Counted from the first letter of the stretch, positions 28,801-38,944 are shown. The stretch is DNA of 64,000 nucleotides from Cladocopium goreaui (GCA_947184155.2 CAMXCT020001446.1:951001-1015000); one strand, 5' to 3'. The notes: generated by a model from the letters alone, not told the origin. Numbers and translations are program-made.

Positions 28801-28870
28801 GGGCGATGCACTTCTGCGGATGTGGTTTCTTTTAACGCATATCAACTGTCCAAGAAATGGAAGGAGCTGA
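25865..28870 (+). CDS. TPR-repeat protein with 21 near-identical 44-residue units
   Basis: The frame opens after a TAA at 25862-25864 and has no ATG before the repeats, so it is probably an internal or 3' exon beginning at one of the AGs near 25845-25891. After ~60 non-repeat residues (FQLKEYPHIQKELLGKVITE) come 21 units from 26047. Each has a TPR helix A (AYYNLGILLKA), an insert GEEIQVQLQEGPRNF, then helix B (NEKQLYLKAIELDN). Canonical TPRs are 34 residues; the 10 extra residues lengthen the turn. Stop at 28868-28870 after a diverged end (MEMGDALLRMWFLLTHINC). TPR arrays bind peptide partners; the partner here is unknown. Confidence 0.85.
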   Translation, partial: NGNRKRIQQSLTLVSLKAWQKHSRNQDEHVANLAKFQLKEYPHIQKELLGKVITENPSDSIAYNNLGTLLKAGEEIQVQLQEGPRTFNRKQLYLKAIELDNAYAYAYYNLGILVKAGEEIQVQLQEGPRNFTEKQLYLKAIELDNAYVRAYSNLGTLLKAGEEIQVQLQEGPRNFNEKQLFLKAIEPDNACARAYNNLGNLLKAGEEIQVQLQEGPRNFNQKQLFSKAIELDNAHAYAYCNLGTLLKAGEEIQVQLQEGPRNFTEKQLYLKAIELDNAYVRAYNNLGTLLKAGEEIQVQLQEGPRNFNEKQLYLKAIELDNAYAGAYNNLGILLKAGEEIQVQLQEGPRNFNKKQLYLKAIELDNAFAYAYYNLGILLKAGEEIQVQLQEGPRNFNEKQLYLKAIELDNAYARAYNNLGILLKAGEEIQVQLQEGPRNFNKKQLYLKAIELDNAFAYAYYNLGTLLKAGEEIQVQLQEGPRNFNEKQLYLKAIELDNANAGAYYNLGILVKAGEEIQVQLQEGPRNFNQKQLFSKAIELDNAHAYAYCNLGTLLKAGEEIQVQLQEGPRNFTEKQLYLKAIELDNAYAYAYSNLGILLKAGEVIQVQLQEGPRNFTQKQLFSKAIELDNAVAPAYYNLGILLKAGEEIQVQLQEGPRNFNEKQLYLKAIELDNAYARAYNNLGILLKAGEEIQVQLQEGPRNFNEKQLYLKAIELDNAYAGAYNNLGILLKAGEEIQVQLQEGPRNFNEKQLYLKAIELDNAYARAYNNLGILLKAGEEIQVQLQEGPRNFNKKQLYLKAIELDNAYAYAYYNLGTLLKAGEEIQVQLQEGPRNFNEKQLYLKAIELDNANAGAYYNLGILLKAGEEIQVQLQEGPRTFNKQQLYLKAIELDNAFAYAYYNLGILLKAGEEIQVQLQEGPRNFNEKQLYLKAIELDNANAGAYYNLGILLKAGEEIQVQLQEGPRTFNKQQLYLQAMEMGDALLRMWFLLTHINCPRNGRS
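26047..28812. repeat. 132-bp tandem coding repeat, 21 units
   Basis: The 132-bp period is seen by spacing of GAACTTGACAATGCA. Most units differ only at the codons before NLG (A-[YFHNV]-A-[YRGP]-A-Y-[YNSC]) and at [NT]-[EKQR]-K, while synonymous positions are almost unchanged. This means recent homogenisation by unequal exchange or gene conversion. It also leaves the opposite strand open for 763 codons (26498-28789), which I regard as a by-product. Confidence 0.95.
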
Positions 28871-30782
28871 AGCGAACACGCTGCAGTGGAATCGAGGACC
28901 TATTCGCCTGAGGAGCTCCAGGTGCAGCTCTCAGGGGGAATGGGACGCATGCTGCGATTTATCCTGAAAGGGACGCCTAGATTTACCAAGCGGCTCTCAA
29001 CATTGCCGCACTGAAGAAATTGTTCATTTGCGATCTTTGTTTTTGAAGTAATTAGGTCGGGACCCTTTCTTGTTGCGTGATAGACTAGCAAACTGTTGGA
29101 CTTGAGAGTCAGCGAAGGAACGTCTGAAGGGGTTGGTTCTCAGCAACAGGCAAAAAATCCTTGCAAGATGCCCCCCCCATCCGTTCAGTTTTTTCATGAA
29201 ACCTTCAAGCCCCGCCCTGCAACGTTGCTCAGGTGCGGCCACAGTGCCAAAACTTCACCAGGGACCAGCTCCATTAGGACCTCCCATCTCTTCGAGCAAA
29301 GGCTTCGAAGAAGAATTCGATGGCCGGGAATTCGCCTCGCAAAAAAGGAACCGAGTCGAATGCAGAGCCGCCATGATTTGTAAACGATGCTGCGCAAATC
29401 TTCCACGTCACGAGGTTCTTGAAGTCCAACAAACCAGCACCGAGTTTGTCCCGCTCTGAGCTTATGAATGCATACACCATACTACGCTATTTATTGCTGC
29501 TTGGTTGGAAAAAATCACAATCATTGCATCTTCTGTACTTCCCTTTTTCTGTCTTTCACTCTGTCTCGATAGCATCAATCTCTCTTGCAATGCAGGAGTT
29601 TGGGTTTATGGATGCGGATGGCATTTTTTCGGAAACCTGTGGATTGCCTCTGTTATTTGAGAAAAGTGGTGCATCTTTGATCCTCTGGGCGTTGGTCTAT
29701 TTTATGGTGCATTTTCAATCGGTTTCAAGAATGGTCACTGGAATTGGCTCTGGTGCATGTTTTGGGCATTTGTTTTGTCTTTTTCAATGCAAGTGGGAGA
29801 GAACTAGACTCCTAGACATGTTGATTAGAACTAGTTGAACGAGACATTCTTCCCACTCACGCATGTGGTCTAGACTTTCGTCTTGTTTTTGGGTCACCAA
29901 GTGATTCGTCCCATGTTGAACTCGACGTAAAGTTCCACGGCCTGGACCACAAAATTGCGAGGTCGATTTCCAGCTGAGATCATCCGCAAGTTTGGGGCAA
30001 AAATGGAACGCGAAGTGATGCTGTTGTCTGGGATCCATGTCGCAAAGTGTGGTCAGATGTTGTCATGTTGGAGGGCCGAGTCTATAGTCTGACAATGTCT
30101 GATAGAATCAGTCTTGATTTTTCCATGCACATCCATGCACCCCAAATCGCAGCACGACCAAGTTGGGGGCCAACTGCCACTGGTTTTGGACCTGGGTCGT
30201 GTCTTATCCACGAGTTCGAACATAATATTGGAACAGAATGGAACAGAAGGGATAGTGACAGAAAGAAGGTTGGGACATTTTCCACCACATCGACGATTTG
30301 TTCCTTGGTTCAAATCACCGCATACACCAGAGGGCACGGATTAAGGGCATCATCGGTCGGTGCACTCTTCCAGTGGTGCAGGACAAATCCATTTTGCAGC
30401 AAGGATCTTCCCGCAAAAAACGGAGTCCAAGATGTTATCCACACTACGGGTTTCTTACTGTAAACTATAAACTTTATCTACTGAAATCCACTGCTATGCA
30501 AAATGAAGTGTATCAGTGCATCAAGAGAAACCATCATTGATCAACATCTAAGTACCATTTTCCCATCATTTATCAAACATGCACCATAACAATCATAACA
30601 ATCATCATCATTTATGATACCAATCCACTACCAATCCCGGTGTTATCATAACGTCACCACGAATGGCAACCGGTCACATGCCTAAGCCGCCTGCCACGCC
30701 TCCACCATCGCACATTTTAGGTCGACCTGGGGGACCTGGTGGGTGGAAACGTGGAACAGTGAGCTTTTTTAAGCATATATCA
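28871..30782. other. Stretch without a recognisable gene
   Basis: Moderate GC content. Several open frames of 60-140 codons occur on both strands (the longest is 29419-29838, +), but none shows a domain, a start context or exon-like third-position bias. Confidence 0.45.
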
Positions 30783-30902
30783 GGGTAAATTTAATCACGA
30801 CCTCACTGTTCTCCCGAGCCCTGCGAATCATGGTTTTTATATGGGAAATCATTCCCTTTTATGGCCGAACTATTCAGGTTAGTGATTTATTATAATTTTC
30901 CC
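30783..30902. mobile_element. MITE with GGGTAAATT termini (copy 1)
   Basis: 120 bp with ends GGGTAAATTTAAT and TTATAATTTTCCC; the interior CGACCTCACTG ... ATGGCCGAACTATTCAGGTT is shared with 56290-56402 and with the MITE split by the LINE (38945-38960 plus 49387 onward). AG follows the right end directly (CCCAG). Confidence 0.8.
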
Positions 30903-32270
30903 AGATATATCTTTACATATCTCTTTACCCTTCGGCCATGATTGAATTGGCAATTGAACAAAATCCAGCATTTCATTGAGTTGGATGATCGAGCGAACTA
31001 AACCTCCATTTGCGGGGATTTTCCAGCCACGTGTGATTACCAGAGAGTAAATCGAAGGTTGGATGTTGTGTTTTTTTGCTTGGAAGCGATAGGAATAGGG
31101 TCAACCCATTGACAACCGGCCAGGATCCATGTCGAGTCGCTTGGTTGCATTTCATCCAGCACAGCTCAGCCACCTTGTTCCGCTCCATAGAAAACCATTT
31201 TGTTTGGGTTCAACGGCACCTGACAGAATTTCGGCTTAGAGTCTTAATGGTCGTATTGACCATGTTCATCTAGCCTGATTTTTCCGTCCACAAAGTGTCG
31301 CCATAGCTATGGACGATCCCTGCTGAACGTCTGAGGTTGGGATACAAGATCTTGGACGCCTCGAGATGCATGGGGAGGTCTGGAGCATCCCCAGCGGCCA
31401 TTGATGCGAACTTTGAGCCAAGAAAGTGACACATCGCAGCCACCATGAATTAGTATATGCAAGTAGTACAAGTAGCACACGAGACACATGTGACATGATG
31501 TGACATTCCATTGATGCAGAAGTTTGAGGGGACCCAGCGAGGTGAAGAGATGGATTGGTCGGAACGATCCCAGGAGGACTTGAAACAGGTGGGGCTTCTG
31601 ACAGCGGCTGCTGGTTGATGATGTTGTTTTGGTGTCATAGTTCGGGACTGAACTATGGATCATTGTCAAATCATTCTCCAAATCATCTCAATCATTGGAT
31701 AATGATAATAATCAAACTTCAATAATTTCAGACCATTAATATCAATCCATGAGTTGGATCATTATCAATAATCCAAATCACCTAAATTATATATATATAC
31801 ACATACATACTTAATCATGTTTACAAACATGCATATGCATACATATATCATCATATATCTCATTTTATGATTGGTTTTGTTGTTGGCTTGTACGCCTGGA
31901 AAACGCGCAATTTCATGCTGGCAACTCTGCTTGGCACGTCTCGTTTATGTACATTTTACCCATCGTTTTTTTGGGCTTCGTGCTGTCCTATTATAATGTT
32001 GCGGTTTGCACAAGTGGGGTGGGATCCCAGGACCTGCATGGTGACGCGATCCCAGAAGAGGATCCCCTAGGCACTGGGGGGTCCTGATGTTGCTGGGGAA
32101 ACCATCCATTTTTTGGGATAAAATTCATCACTTATGGGTGCAGGCCAGGAATTTATGGATATAATTGAGGGCACTTCAACACAGTGGAACTGCCCGCGGA
32201 AACACTTTTGGTATCTAGTGATTTTGCCTGCCCCGAAGGGTGATGATGTCTCGGCGCGGAGCTGCCAGGT
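30903..32270. other. Stretch without a recognisable gene
   Basis: Mixed composition, TA and ACAT microsatellite at 31788-31860. Open frames at 31307-31681 (-) and 31867-32070 (+) have no recognisable product. Confidence 0.45.
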
Positions 32271-32468
32271 ATGATACGGACATCCTTCGCAACTCCAAAG
32301 GACAAGATAATGAAGGACGAGATGAAGGATGAAGTGAAAGACGAGATGAAGGATGAGATCAAGGATGAAGTGAAAGTCGAGGTGAAGGATGAGATGAAGG
32401 AGTCAAGGGTTTTTGTCAACTTCGTCGCCTACCGTATCTCGAACATTTGGAGGGCCTACACATATTGA
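32271..32468 (+). CDS. Small frame with charged KDEM repeats
   Basis: 65 codons from ATG 32271 (MIRTSFATPKDKIMKDEMKD...). Residues 9-44 are an imperfect 4-residue repeat (K-D-E-[MVI]) from a 12-bp tandem unit at about 32290-32402. It would form a highly charged single helix. It may be an exon of a larger gene or only a translated minisatellite. The ATG follows CCAGGT, so the reading context is uncertain. Confidence 0.3.
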   Translation: MIRTSFATPKDKIMKDEMKDEVKDEMKDEIKDEVKVEVKDEMKESRVFVNFVAYRISNIWRAYTY

Positions 32469-32640
32469 GGTGACGTAGAGTATCAAAGGATCAAAGGGAC
32501 GACTTTAGACTGTGGATTGGAAGTCATGCACGCATATCTTTTATGGAACATCATTTTTATAGGTAGCTCATCTATAAACGGGTTATTTTCTTCAGCTTAG
32601 TTATGTCGTTAAACTACCCGAAGGCGATCCAAGCCAAAGC

Positions 32641-32715
32641 ATGTCCCAGGAAGAGGAAGATTCGGAGTCCTCCAGTGAAGATGAAACAGGACTGAATTTG
32701 CCAACGGTGGCATAG
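32641..32715 (+). CDS. Acidic-tail exon candidate
   Basis: Reads MSQEEEDSESSSEDETGLNL followed by PTVA and TAG at 32713-32715; an acceptor-like CCCAG ends at 32649. Such Ser/Glu-rich ends are common at C-termini and as casein-kinase-2 targets. It is only 24 codons and cannot be assigned to a gene. Confidence 0.3.
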   Translation: MSQEEEDSESSSEDETGLNLPTVA

Positions 32716-32829
32716 GTACTCTACAACTTGAAACGAGTATGACTCAAAACTATGGGCCCAGTTTTTTTTTGGGAGATGCACATCCATCAATATCCATCAA
32801 TATTCAATTGCTATTTTGGGCTTCACCAG

Positions 32830-33201
32830 GGCAGCTTTTGGGTACATCCAGGCCGGTGGATGTCTGCTTTGCGGCCGCCCCAGCCCAAGAAGATGCCGCG
32901 GCCCGTGCGTAGCTCCGAGGTGGCAACCCCCAAGTGGTCGCCGGCCGCGGCCCCGGCGGCCCCTTCCAAGAACCGCAACCGCTCCACCAGTCCCAGGAAG
33001 CTCATCCGTCCCAGCAGCAAGGCGGCACCACCCAGGGGCCCCAGGGGCCCCACAGCACGGCCACCATTGCCACCGGAGAAGAGGCTTTCCGTCCATGAAA
33101 CCTCAACTGGGTTGCGGCCACAGCCACCACCCATGACTTTATATCAGGAATCACAGTGGGGATGCTCAGATGAGAGAGAAGCTTGGAATGGAATGACATG
33201 A
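32830..33201 (+). CDS. Pro/Arg-rich exon candidate
   Basis: A GC-rich island after TTCACCAG (ending 32829). The frame reads SFWVHPGRWMSALRPPQPKK, then basic and Pro-rich sequence (SPRKLIRPSSKAAPPRGPRG), and ends at TGA 33199-33201. Third positions are GC-rich to about 33140, after which a donor is likely. The region is low-complexity, probably disordered and basic. No family is recognised. Confidence 0.4.
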   Translation, partial: GSFWVHPGRWMSALRPPQPKKMPRPVRSSEVATPKWSPAAAPAAPSKNRNRSTSPRKLIRPSSKAAPPRGPRGPTARPPLPPEKRLSVHETSTGLRPQPPPMTLYQESQWGCSDEREAWNGMT

Positions 33202-34481
33202 GTAGCAGCACAAAGAGACGAACTGATTGAACTGCTAACATGATAAAATGCGACAATATGCCATGATATGCTACGATATTCTACGTTATTGCACAGTACA
33301 ATATTCTACGTATTATAGTGTCACATCTATGCATATATATATATATACATACATACATACATATTATATGTATATGTATGGTCCCGTCCTCCGTCTCTCC
33401 ACCCCCCCCCTCCCCCCCCCATGGGTTGGGTCCCCAGGTAGCAGCCCCCCTTCCCTTCTATTTGCAAGCTATTGGCAGCATTTCTGAGGTCCAGCTTTGT
33501 ATTTGCTAGGTCTTTGCAGTATTTCTGACTACCAGCCTCGCATTTACTAGCTACATGCTACCTTTTAGGCGACCTACTTAGCACATATACTCCTTGAAAG
33601 TACCTACGTGCTACCTATAGTCATATATACATGTGCTATGTATCTACTGTATCTACTTCCTATTTACTACCTGTGTACTCTCACAACACCACCTGTGTTT
33701 AACATATACCGTACCGAACAATCAATCAATGATGCCATGCATACCATACCTATCATACCTATCATACCTATCATACCTATCATATCTATCATACACACCA
33801 TACATACCATACATATGAAATGTAATTACCACACCTACGATACATACAATAGCAAACATACATGCCATACATACCATACATACCTTACATAGGAAATATG
33901 CCATACCATCATAGTAATCATACATACCATACAGACCATACATACTGTCATATCAAACATACCATACCCAACAGACTTACATACCATACCTACCATCCAT
34001 ACAATACCAACCACTCATGCCATACATACCATACCTACCAAACATACCATACTTTCCAAACATGCCATACCAGACCGACCATACACACCATACATACCCA
34101 ACATACCATACCACACCCCCACCACACCACAGGGGGGGGAGGGGGACAGCGCCACACCGCCACCACACCACAGGGGGGGAGGGGGAAGATCTCATATGGG
34201 GCCAGTATATGGGACCCATCCCATGGGGGGTGGGGGGGGGGGGGGGGTGGCAGGGCCTGGTGCATGTATATGTATATATATATATATATTGTATATATAT
34301 ATATACATATTATACATATATTTATACATCTTAAATCCACACCTTCAAAATCTCGCCTAGCAGTTGCAGAATTTTTCGTCTGCTCAGAGTTGAGGCGAAG
34401 CCCTTTGCCTGGTCCTCCACCAGTGCAGGACCCGGATTTTAAGGGCACCTTTCCGGTATTTTACGGAAACCTGAGCCCACT
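33202..34481. repeat. Microsatellite-rich region with C- and G-runs
   Basis: (TA)n and (CATA)n occur at 33335-33375, a C-rich run at 33400-33421, ACCATACAT/ACCTATCAT arrays at 33735-34115, and G-rich runs at 34130-34145, 34170-34185 and 34218-34250, with TA tracts at 34260-34320. Tyr-His-Thr-Ile-Pro open frames here are translated repeats. No gene is recognised. Confidence 0.8.
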
Positions 34482-34591
34482 TACCCTCTGGTAATGGCTG
34501 ACATAGCTATTGAAAATGGCCATTGAAATAGTGGATTTTCCCATTAAAAATGGTGATTTTCCATAGTTTTTTGTATGTTTACCAGAGGGTA
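34482..34591. mobile_element. MITE, TACCCTCTGG family
   Basis: 110 bp, TACCCTCTGGTAATGGCTGA ... TATGTTTACCAGAGGGTA, with family interior (TTGAAAATGGCCATTGAAAT, CCCATTAAAAATGGTGATTT). Confidence 0.85.
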
Positions 34592-34928
34592 AAAGCTCGA
34601 CATTTTGATCCAAGTCCGAAAGGGGGAAAAACTCGGAAACTCCAGACATCTCGCGAATGACACCAGAAATCAGAAATAAGGCCCCCGCTGGATTTCACTG
34701 GTAAGAACATTACAAAACGCTCTGGTTGGTTGTTATTTGTAATTTTCAACCATAAAACTGGGAGATTTAGGATGATCAAACTTCAAAATCTGATGTTTTT
34801 TCCATTGTTTTTTTCAATGGTCAACCATAGAACTGTGAGATTTGGATAGATTTGGGATGAAGAAACTTCAAAATCTGACTTCAAATCTCCCAGTTCTATG
34901 GTGGTTTTTCACCCAAAAAAATGCCCAG

Positions 34929-35033
34929 GACCCACCCTCTGCGCCAGCCGTTACCACGCTGGCGCGGGCCGCACCTCAACAGGGCTCCATGGTACCGTGG
35001 GCACCACCAGGAGCTCGATTTCTTCAGTCGAAA
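34929..35033 (+). CDS. Exon-like island, Ala/Pro-rich
   Basis: After TGCCCAG (ending 34928) an open frame reads DPPSAPAVTTLARAAPQQGS then MVPWAPPGARFLQS. It is a GC-rich patch in AT-rich DNA. The donor is not certain and no domain is recognised. Confidence 0.3.
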
Positions 35034-35323
35034 AGTGTGGATTTCACCGGGAAAACATGGCTACTCTCTGGTAAAACATGGGGACATCATGACGAGAATC
35101 TAAAAAAATGTTGGGAAAATCAACGAACGAAATTTGAAATGGGGGATTGAACAAAATTGCCATGTTTGGATACCTTTTTGGGTTTTTCACCATTGTAAAA
35201 TACACCTCTTTGAGGTTGGGAGTTTCTTCTCAAAAAACCATGATGAAATGAAAAAACCACTGATGAGTGGAGCTGCACCAGAGGTGGGGATGTGATCCTT
35301 TTCTCACATTTTGAGGTGGCAGT

Positions 35324-35434
35324 TACCCTCTGGTTATGTCAAAATAGCTATTGAAAATGGCCATAGAAATAGTGGATTTACCCATTAATAACATGGTGAT
35401 TTTCCATAGTTTTTTGTATGTTTACCAGAGGGTA
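35324..35434. mobile_element. MITE, TACCCTCTGG family
   Basis: 111 bp, TACCCTCTGGTTATGTCAAA ... TATGTTTACCAGAGGGTA. Confidence 0.85.
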
Positions 35435-35590
35435 TCGGATGATGTGGGATAAATCATCTCCAGGCGATTCTCTGTTGCCAGGTGGAATTCCTGAAGGGAA
35501 ACCGGGCCAAAAATATTGATTTGACCGGCCAACATGGAGATTTCATGGAATTTCACCGAACTTAACGACTGGTTTTGTCCTTATGATGCA

Positions 35591-35697
35591 CTGGTTGGTG
35601 GTTTGGAACATTTTTTTATTTTTCCATATCTTGGGAATAATCATCCCAACTGACGAACTCCATCATTTTTCAGAGGGGAAGGTATACCACCAACCAG
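35591..35697. mobile_element. MITE with CTGGTTGGTGG termini (copy 2)
   Basis: 107 bp; same ends and interior as the copy at 1702. Confidence 0.8.
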
Positions 35698-36246
35698 CCA
35701 TATTTTGTTGCTATTCTGTTGACAAGACCGGTATCATGAGTCCGAGATCTATTTTTGGGTGAAACTAATTGCTGTCACTGCAAGCTCTCGATGATGTCAC
35801 TACATGATGATTCGAGCGTAAGGCTGGTAAGGGAAAACGACTTGATTTTACGACTTTGTTTCAGTGGTGAAGCAAAATTCAAAACTCCTCCAGATGAATT
35901 TGGGGAGATTCGGGGATCATGATGGATCGGAGTTTTTGAGTGGTCCATGAGGGATGGGGATCCCCCAGAAAAGAAGCACTTTTAATGGTTAGAATCTGGC
36001 GCCATTTCTGGACATCTTGGGTTTTCCAAACTTCACAAAACAAAACTTGACGTTCCGGAGGAGAGAATCAGATCCTAGTGGATGTGGATCAAGAGGGGCT
36101 GGCCATTGGGGAGATGCTTCAGGACGGGTGACATTTTGGAGCCCATTTTTCGATGGCAGTGGTGACGGCAGTGGATCCACATTGATAATTCGCCGCCATA
36201 TAGGTGACACTTACTGCAGAAAGACTAGCAACATATGCAACATAGT
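35698..36246. other. Stretch without a secure gene
   Basis: An open frame from 36017 (GC-richer at 36065-36180, Gly/Ser-rich) runs into the MITE at 36247. It may include an exon, but no borders or family can be defined. Confidence 0.35.
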
Positions 36247-36359
36247 CTGGTTGGTGGTTTGGAACATTTTTTCATTTTTCCATATCTTGGGAATGTCATC
36301 ATCCCAACTGACTTTCACTCCATCATTTTTCAGAGGGGTAGGGCTCAACCACCAACCAG
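36247..36359. mobile_element. MITE with CTGGTTGGTGG termini (copy 3)
   Basis: 113 bp; inverted ends CTGGTTGGTGG/CCACCAACCAG; interior CATCATTTTTCAGAGGGG conserved. Confidence 0.8.
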
Positions 36360-36756
36360 TAGTACATTTATACATATTTAGTAGAGTCAGTCGACTGAAG
36401 CACGGTGATGTCCCCTACTCCAATTGCGGACAGGACTCTGGTTTCATCCAAGCAATGCAGGCGCATTTCATCCGCTTTCATCCGCTTTCCATTGTGGCAA
36501 ACCTGGCAGAAATCAGCTGGGGGAAAAAAGCCTCAAACATTTAAGGGGTCCCAGTAGAAGAGAGTTTACTCTTGGGGACTGAGATTGCGATGTGGCACAT
36601 CTTTGGATTGGATGCTTTGATAAATTTTTAGCATCCCCTTTGGAATAAGCACTATAAAAATATATATAAAAATCATAAGCGCAACCGTCTCTATATAAAT
36701 CCAGTTTTTTTTCATACAGGTCTTTCTTCTGGTAGACTTGATCTCGGGCTTTGAGC

Positions 36757-36880
36757 GCATCAAGTGGGACGAAGTTTCCTGCAGCATCGCCCCATGAGAC
36801 CCAGCAGGTGATCCAGGGACGTCTCTCCGATGTGTTAAAAGCTACAGGCCGGGAGTGCAGAGTTTCTGCTACCATCTGCG
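36757..36880 (+). CDS. Exon candidate upstream of a MITE-filled gap
   Basis: An open frame reads GTKFPAASPHETQQVIQGRL then SDVLKATGRECRVSATICG. Coding bias is moderate and the borders are not certain. It is followed six bases later by the MITE at 36887-37008 and then by the better-supported exon ending 37220. Confidence 0.3.
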
Positions 36881-36886
36881 GGAGAT

Positions 36887-37008
36887 TACCCTCTGGTAAA
36901 CTAACAAAAAGCTATGGAAAGATCCACCATTTTTATCCATTTTTCATGGGTAAATCAACTATTTCGACTGGGTCATTTTCAATAGCTATTTTGACATAAC
37001 CAGAGGCA
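36887..37008. mobile_element. MITE, TACCCTCTGG family, lying between exon candidates
   Basis: 122 bp, TACCCTCTGGTAAACTAACA ... GACATAACCAGAGGCA. It occupies most of the gap between two exon-like segments. Splicing exactly at its CTG|GTAA and CCAG| would leave phase 1 on the left but needs phase 2 on the right in the frames I read, so an intron of exactly this extent is not supported. Confidence 0.75.
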
Positions 37009-37035
37009 ACGTCCCAATTCACCGATCGGCCTTAG

Positions 37036-37220
37036 GCCAATCCAACGGCCCGGTGCGGGTGAACGTGCATGTGGACCTGGGCGGTGGCCCACCCGCACCC
37101 ATGGGAATTTTGAATCCCTGCCTGCTGAACAACCTGCAACCGGCACTGCAGGATAGTTCCTTGGCCAGGAATGTGACATCGGAAATGATCCACTGGGAAA
37201 TGCATTTGCGTGCCATTGAG
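37036..37220 (+). CDS. Exon of an unidentified gene (pairs with 37375-37469)
   Basis: After CCTTAG (ending 37035) the frame reads QSNGPVRVNVHVDLGGGPPA, PMGILNPCLLNNLQPALQDS and on to the codons HLRAIE, with GC-rich third positions. It ends in phase 0 at a GT donor (37221). The intron 37221-37374 is TA-rich and ends TACAG, and the next exon continues in phase 0. The frame also stays open upstream to about 37005. No domain is recognised. Confidence 0.5.
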
Positions 37221-37374
37221 GTTTGGATAATATATATATATATCTATATTATATATATTATATTATATTATATATATATATTATATACTACATATGTAAA
37301 TATTACATAATATATATATATATATTGTAGATATTGTATATTATACATATTATATTAAACATATTATAATACAG

Positions 37375-37469
37375 ATGGCGGCTGAACTTTCGCTAAGGCG
37401 GTGGCGGTGCCTGGGATCACCTGGCCACGGGGCCTCAGTCGTCTCGGTTTCGGATCACATCACGGCTTG
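37375..37469 (+). CDS. Second exon of the same unidentified gene
   Basis: Starts after AATACAG with ATGGCGGCTG in phase 0 and reads MAAELSLRRWRCLGSPGHGA followed by SVVSVSDHITA; a GT donor lies at 37470-37471. The frame also reads on to a TAG near 37525. It could alternatively be a first exon starting at this ATG. Confidence 0.45.
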
Positions 37470-37575
37470 GTCAATGGGGAAAAACGGGTCACAATGGTTG
37501 ATATATTATAGTCAATTATAGTGGTAATATATGTGAATTATAGTGGTCAATTATATGGTCTATAGTCAATTATAA

Positions 37576-37973
37576 TGTAAATTTTCCCTTAAACCAACCC
37601 AGTGAATATGGATAGCTGTTGACTCATGAGAAACCACTGTTGATAGTTTTATATAGTTTTATATGACCCTATTTATTAGTGGTTAATGAGTATATACTCA
37701 TATATTCATCAATTATGGTGGTAATATATGGATAGCTGTTGACTCATGAGAAAATATATGTGGTTGGATTGGTTTTGTTGGGAAAATCTACACCGGAAAC
37801 CATGGTTTTTACCATGAAGATCATGGGGGTGTCCTGTAAATTTTCCCTTAAACCAACCCAGTGAATATGGATAGCTGTTGACTCATGAGAAACCAGTGTT
37901 GATAGTTTTATATGACCCTATATTTATTAGTGGTTAATGAGTATATACTCATATATTCATCAATTATAGTGGT
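37576..37973. repeat. Direct repeat of ~140 bp
   Basis: 37576-37715 and 37835-37973 share long identical blocks (TGTAAATTTTCCCTTAAACC, GGATAGCTGTTGACTCATGA, GAGTATATACTCATATATTC), 259 bp apart. Shorter shared words continue to about 38290 (ATGGGTGAATTCT, ACCCCTGG). It is a non-coding segmental duplication. Confidence 0.8.
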
Positions 37974-38944
37974 TAATGATATAAAAAAAACCTATCAGGG
38001 GATGAAAATCAATGATCAATGAAGAACAATGGTTTTTAATGGTTGAGACTGGGCAATATATGGGTGAATTCTAAGATAGGCGGTAACTGAACATGACAGC
38101 AATATTCATACTTCTGTTATAGTGGTTTATGACCCCTGGTCGATGATTCTACTGGTTTTAACAAAGGGGATGGTTTAAAACCTATGATTCAATCGATCTG
38201 TGGTGAATGAATATGAAATCTTGACCAGCTATGTTGATAACCAGGGTACCAGGGTATTGAGCCATGGCAATATGTGGGTGAATTCTCATATAGGTAAGGA
38301 GTACTATAAGTAATACTCTTCTTCTATTAGTTAATGACCCCTGGTTGATAATTCTACATAATTCTACTGTATATTAGTAAATCTATAATATAATTCTTTT
38401 TTTTATGGCTTATCCCCATTGGGTTAAACTGAAACATCAAAAGCATTTATGATTCGCATCCTTCGACTGCGACCTTGGCGAGGCCAAAGAGAGAATCGTT
38501 GATGCCTCTGAAATCCGTTTCTGCCAGAGGTCTATGAAACGACGCTTCCAGGAGCCGTTGAACTGGCGATTTGCGCGATGGGCTTTTGTGAAAATGGCCT
38601 ATCTTTTGTCGCTGTTTGATGCTACCCTGACCAGGACGGAAGATCCTTAGAGGACAGACCTGGATTTTGTTTAAGTTCCGGCGTGGTATTTCACCAATGC
38701 GATAAACCATGATAAACCATCAGAGGTTTCACATGGTTTCACCATTTCTATGGGGATATCATTGATATATATATATAATATAATATAATATAATATAATA
38801 TAATATAATATAATATAATATAACTTAACATGATATTTTTCGAAGCTGATTGGGTAACTGGGATGGTGAATTTTCTTGGATTTGCCATATTCAAAAATTC
38901 CCATTTCAATGAAGAATTATGACACATTTGCCATATATATATAT
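37974..38944. other. AT-rich stretch without a gene
   Basis: A GC-richer patch at 38450-38700 has a - strand frame of 87 codons with no recognisable product. (TATAA)n lies at 38766-38822. The LINE target duplication begins at 38945. Confidence 0.45.

Noticed and set aside
29419-29838. 139-codon frame with hydrophobic segments
   Set aside because: Composition is typical of AT-rich non-coding DNA (Phe, Leu, Ser); no third-position bias or family match.
33608-34494. Frames rich in Tyr-His-Thr-Ile-Pro
   Set aside because: Translations of ACCATACAT-type arrays.
36887-37008. Intron made exactly of one MITE
   Set aside because: The built-in donor leaves phase 1 while the downstream exon needs phase 2, so precise end-to-end splicing is not supported in the frames I read.
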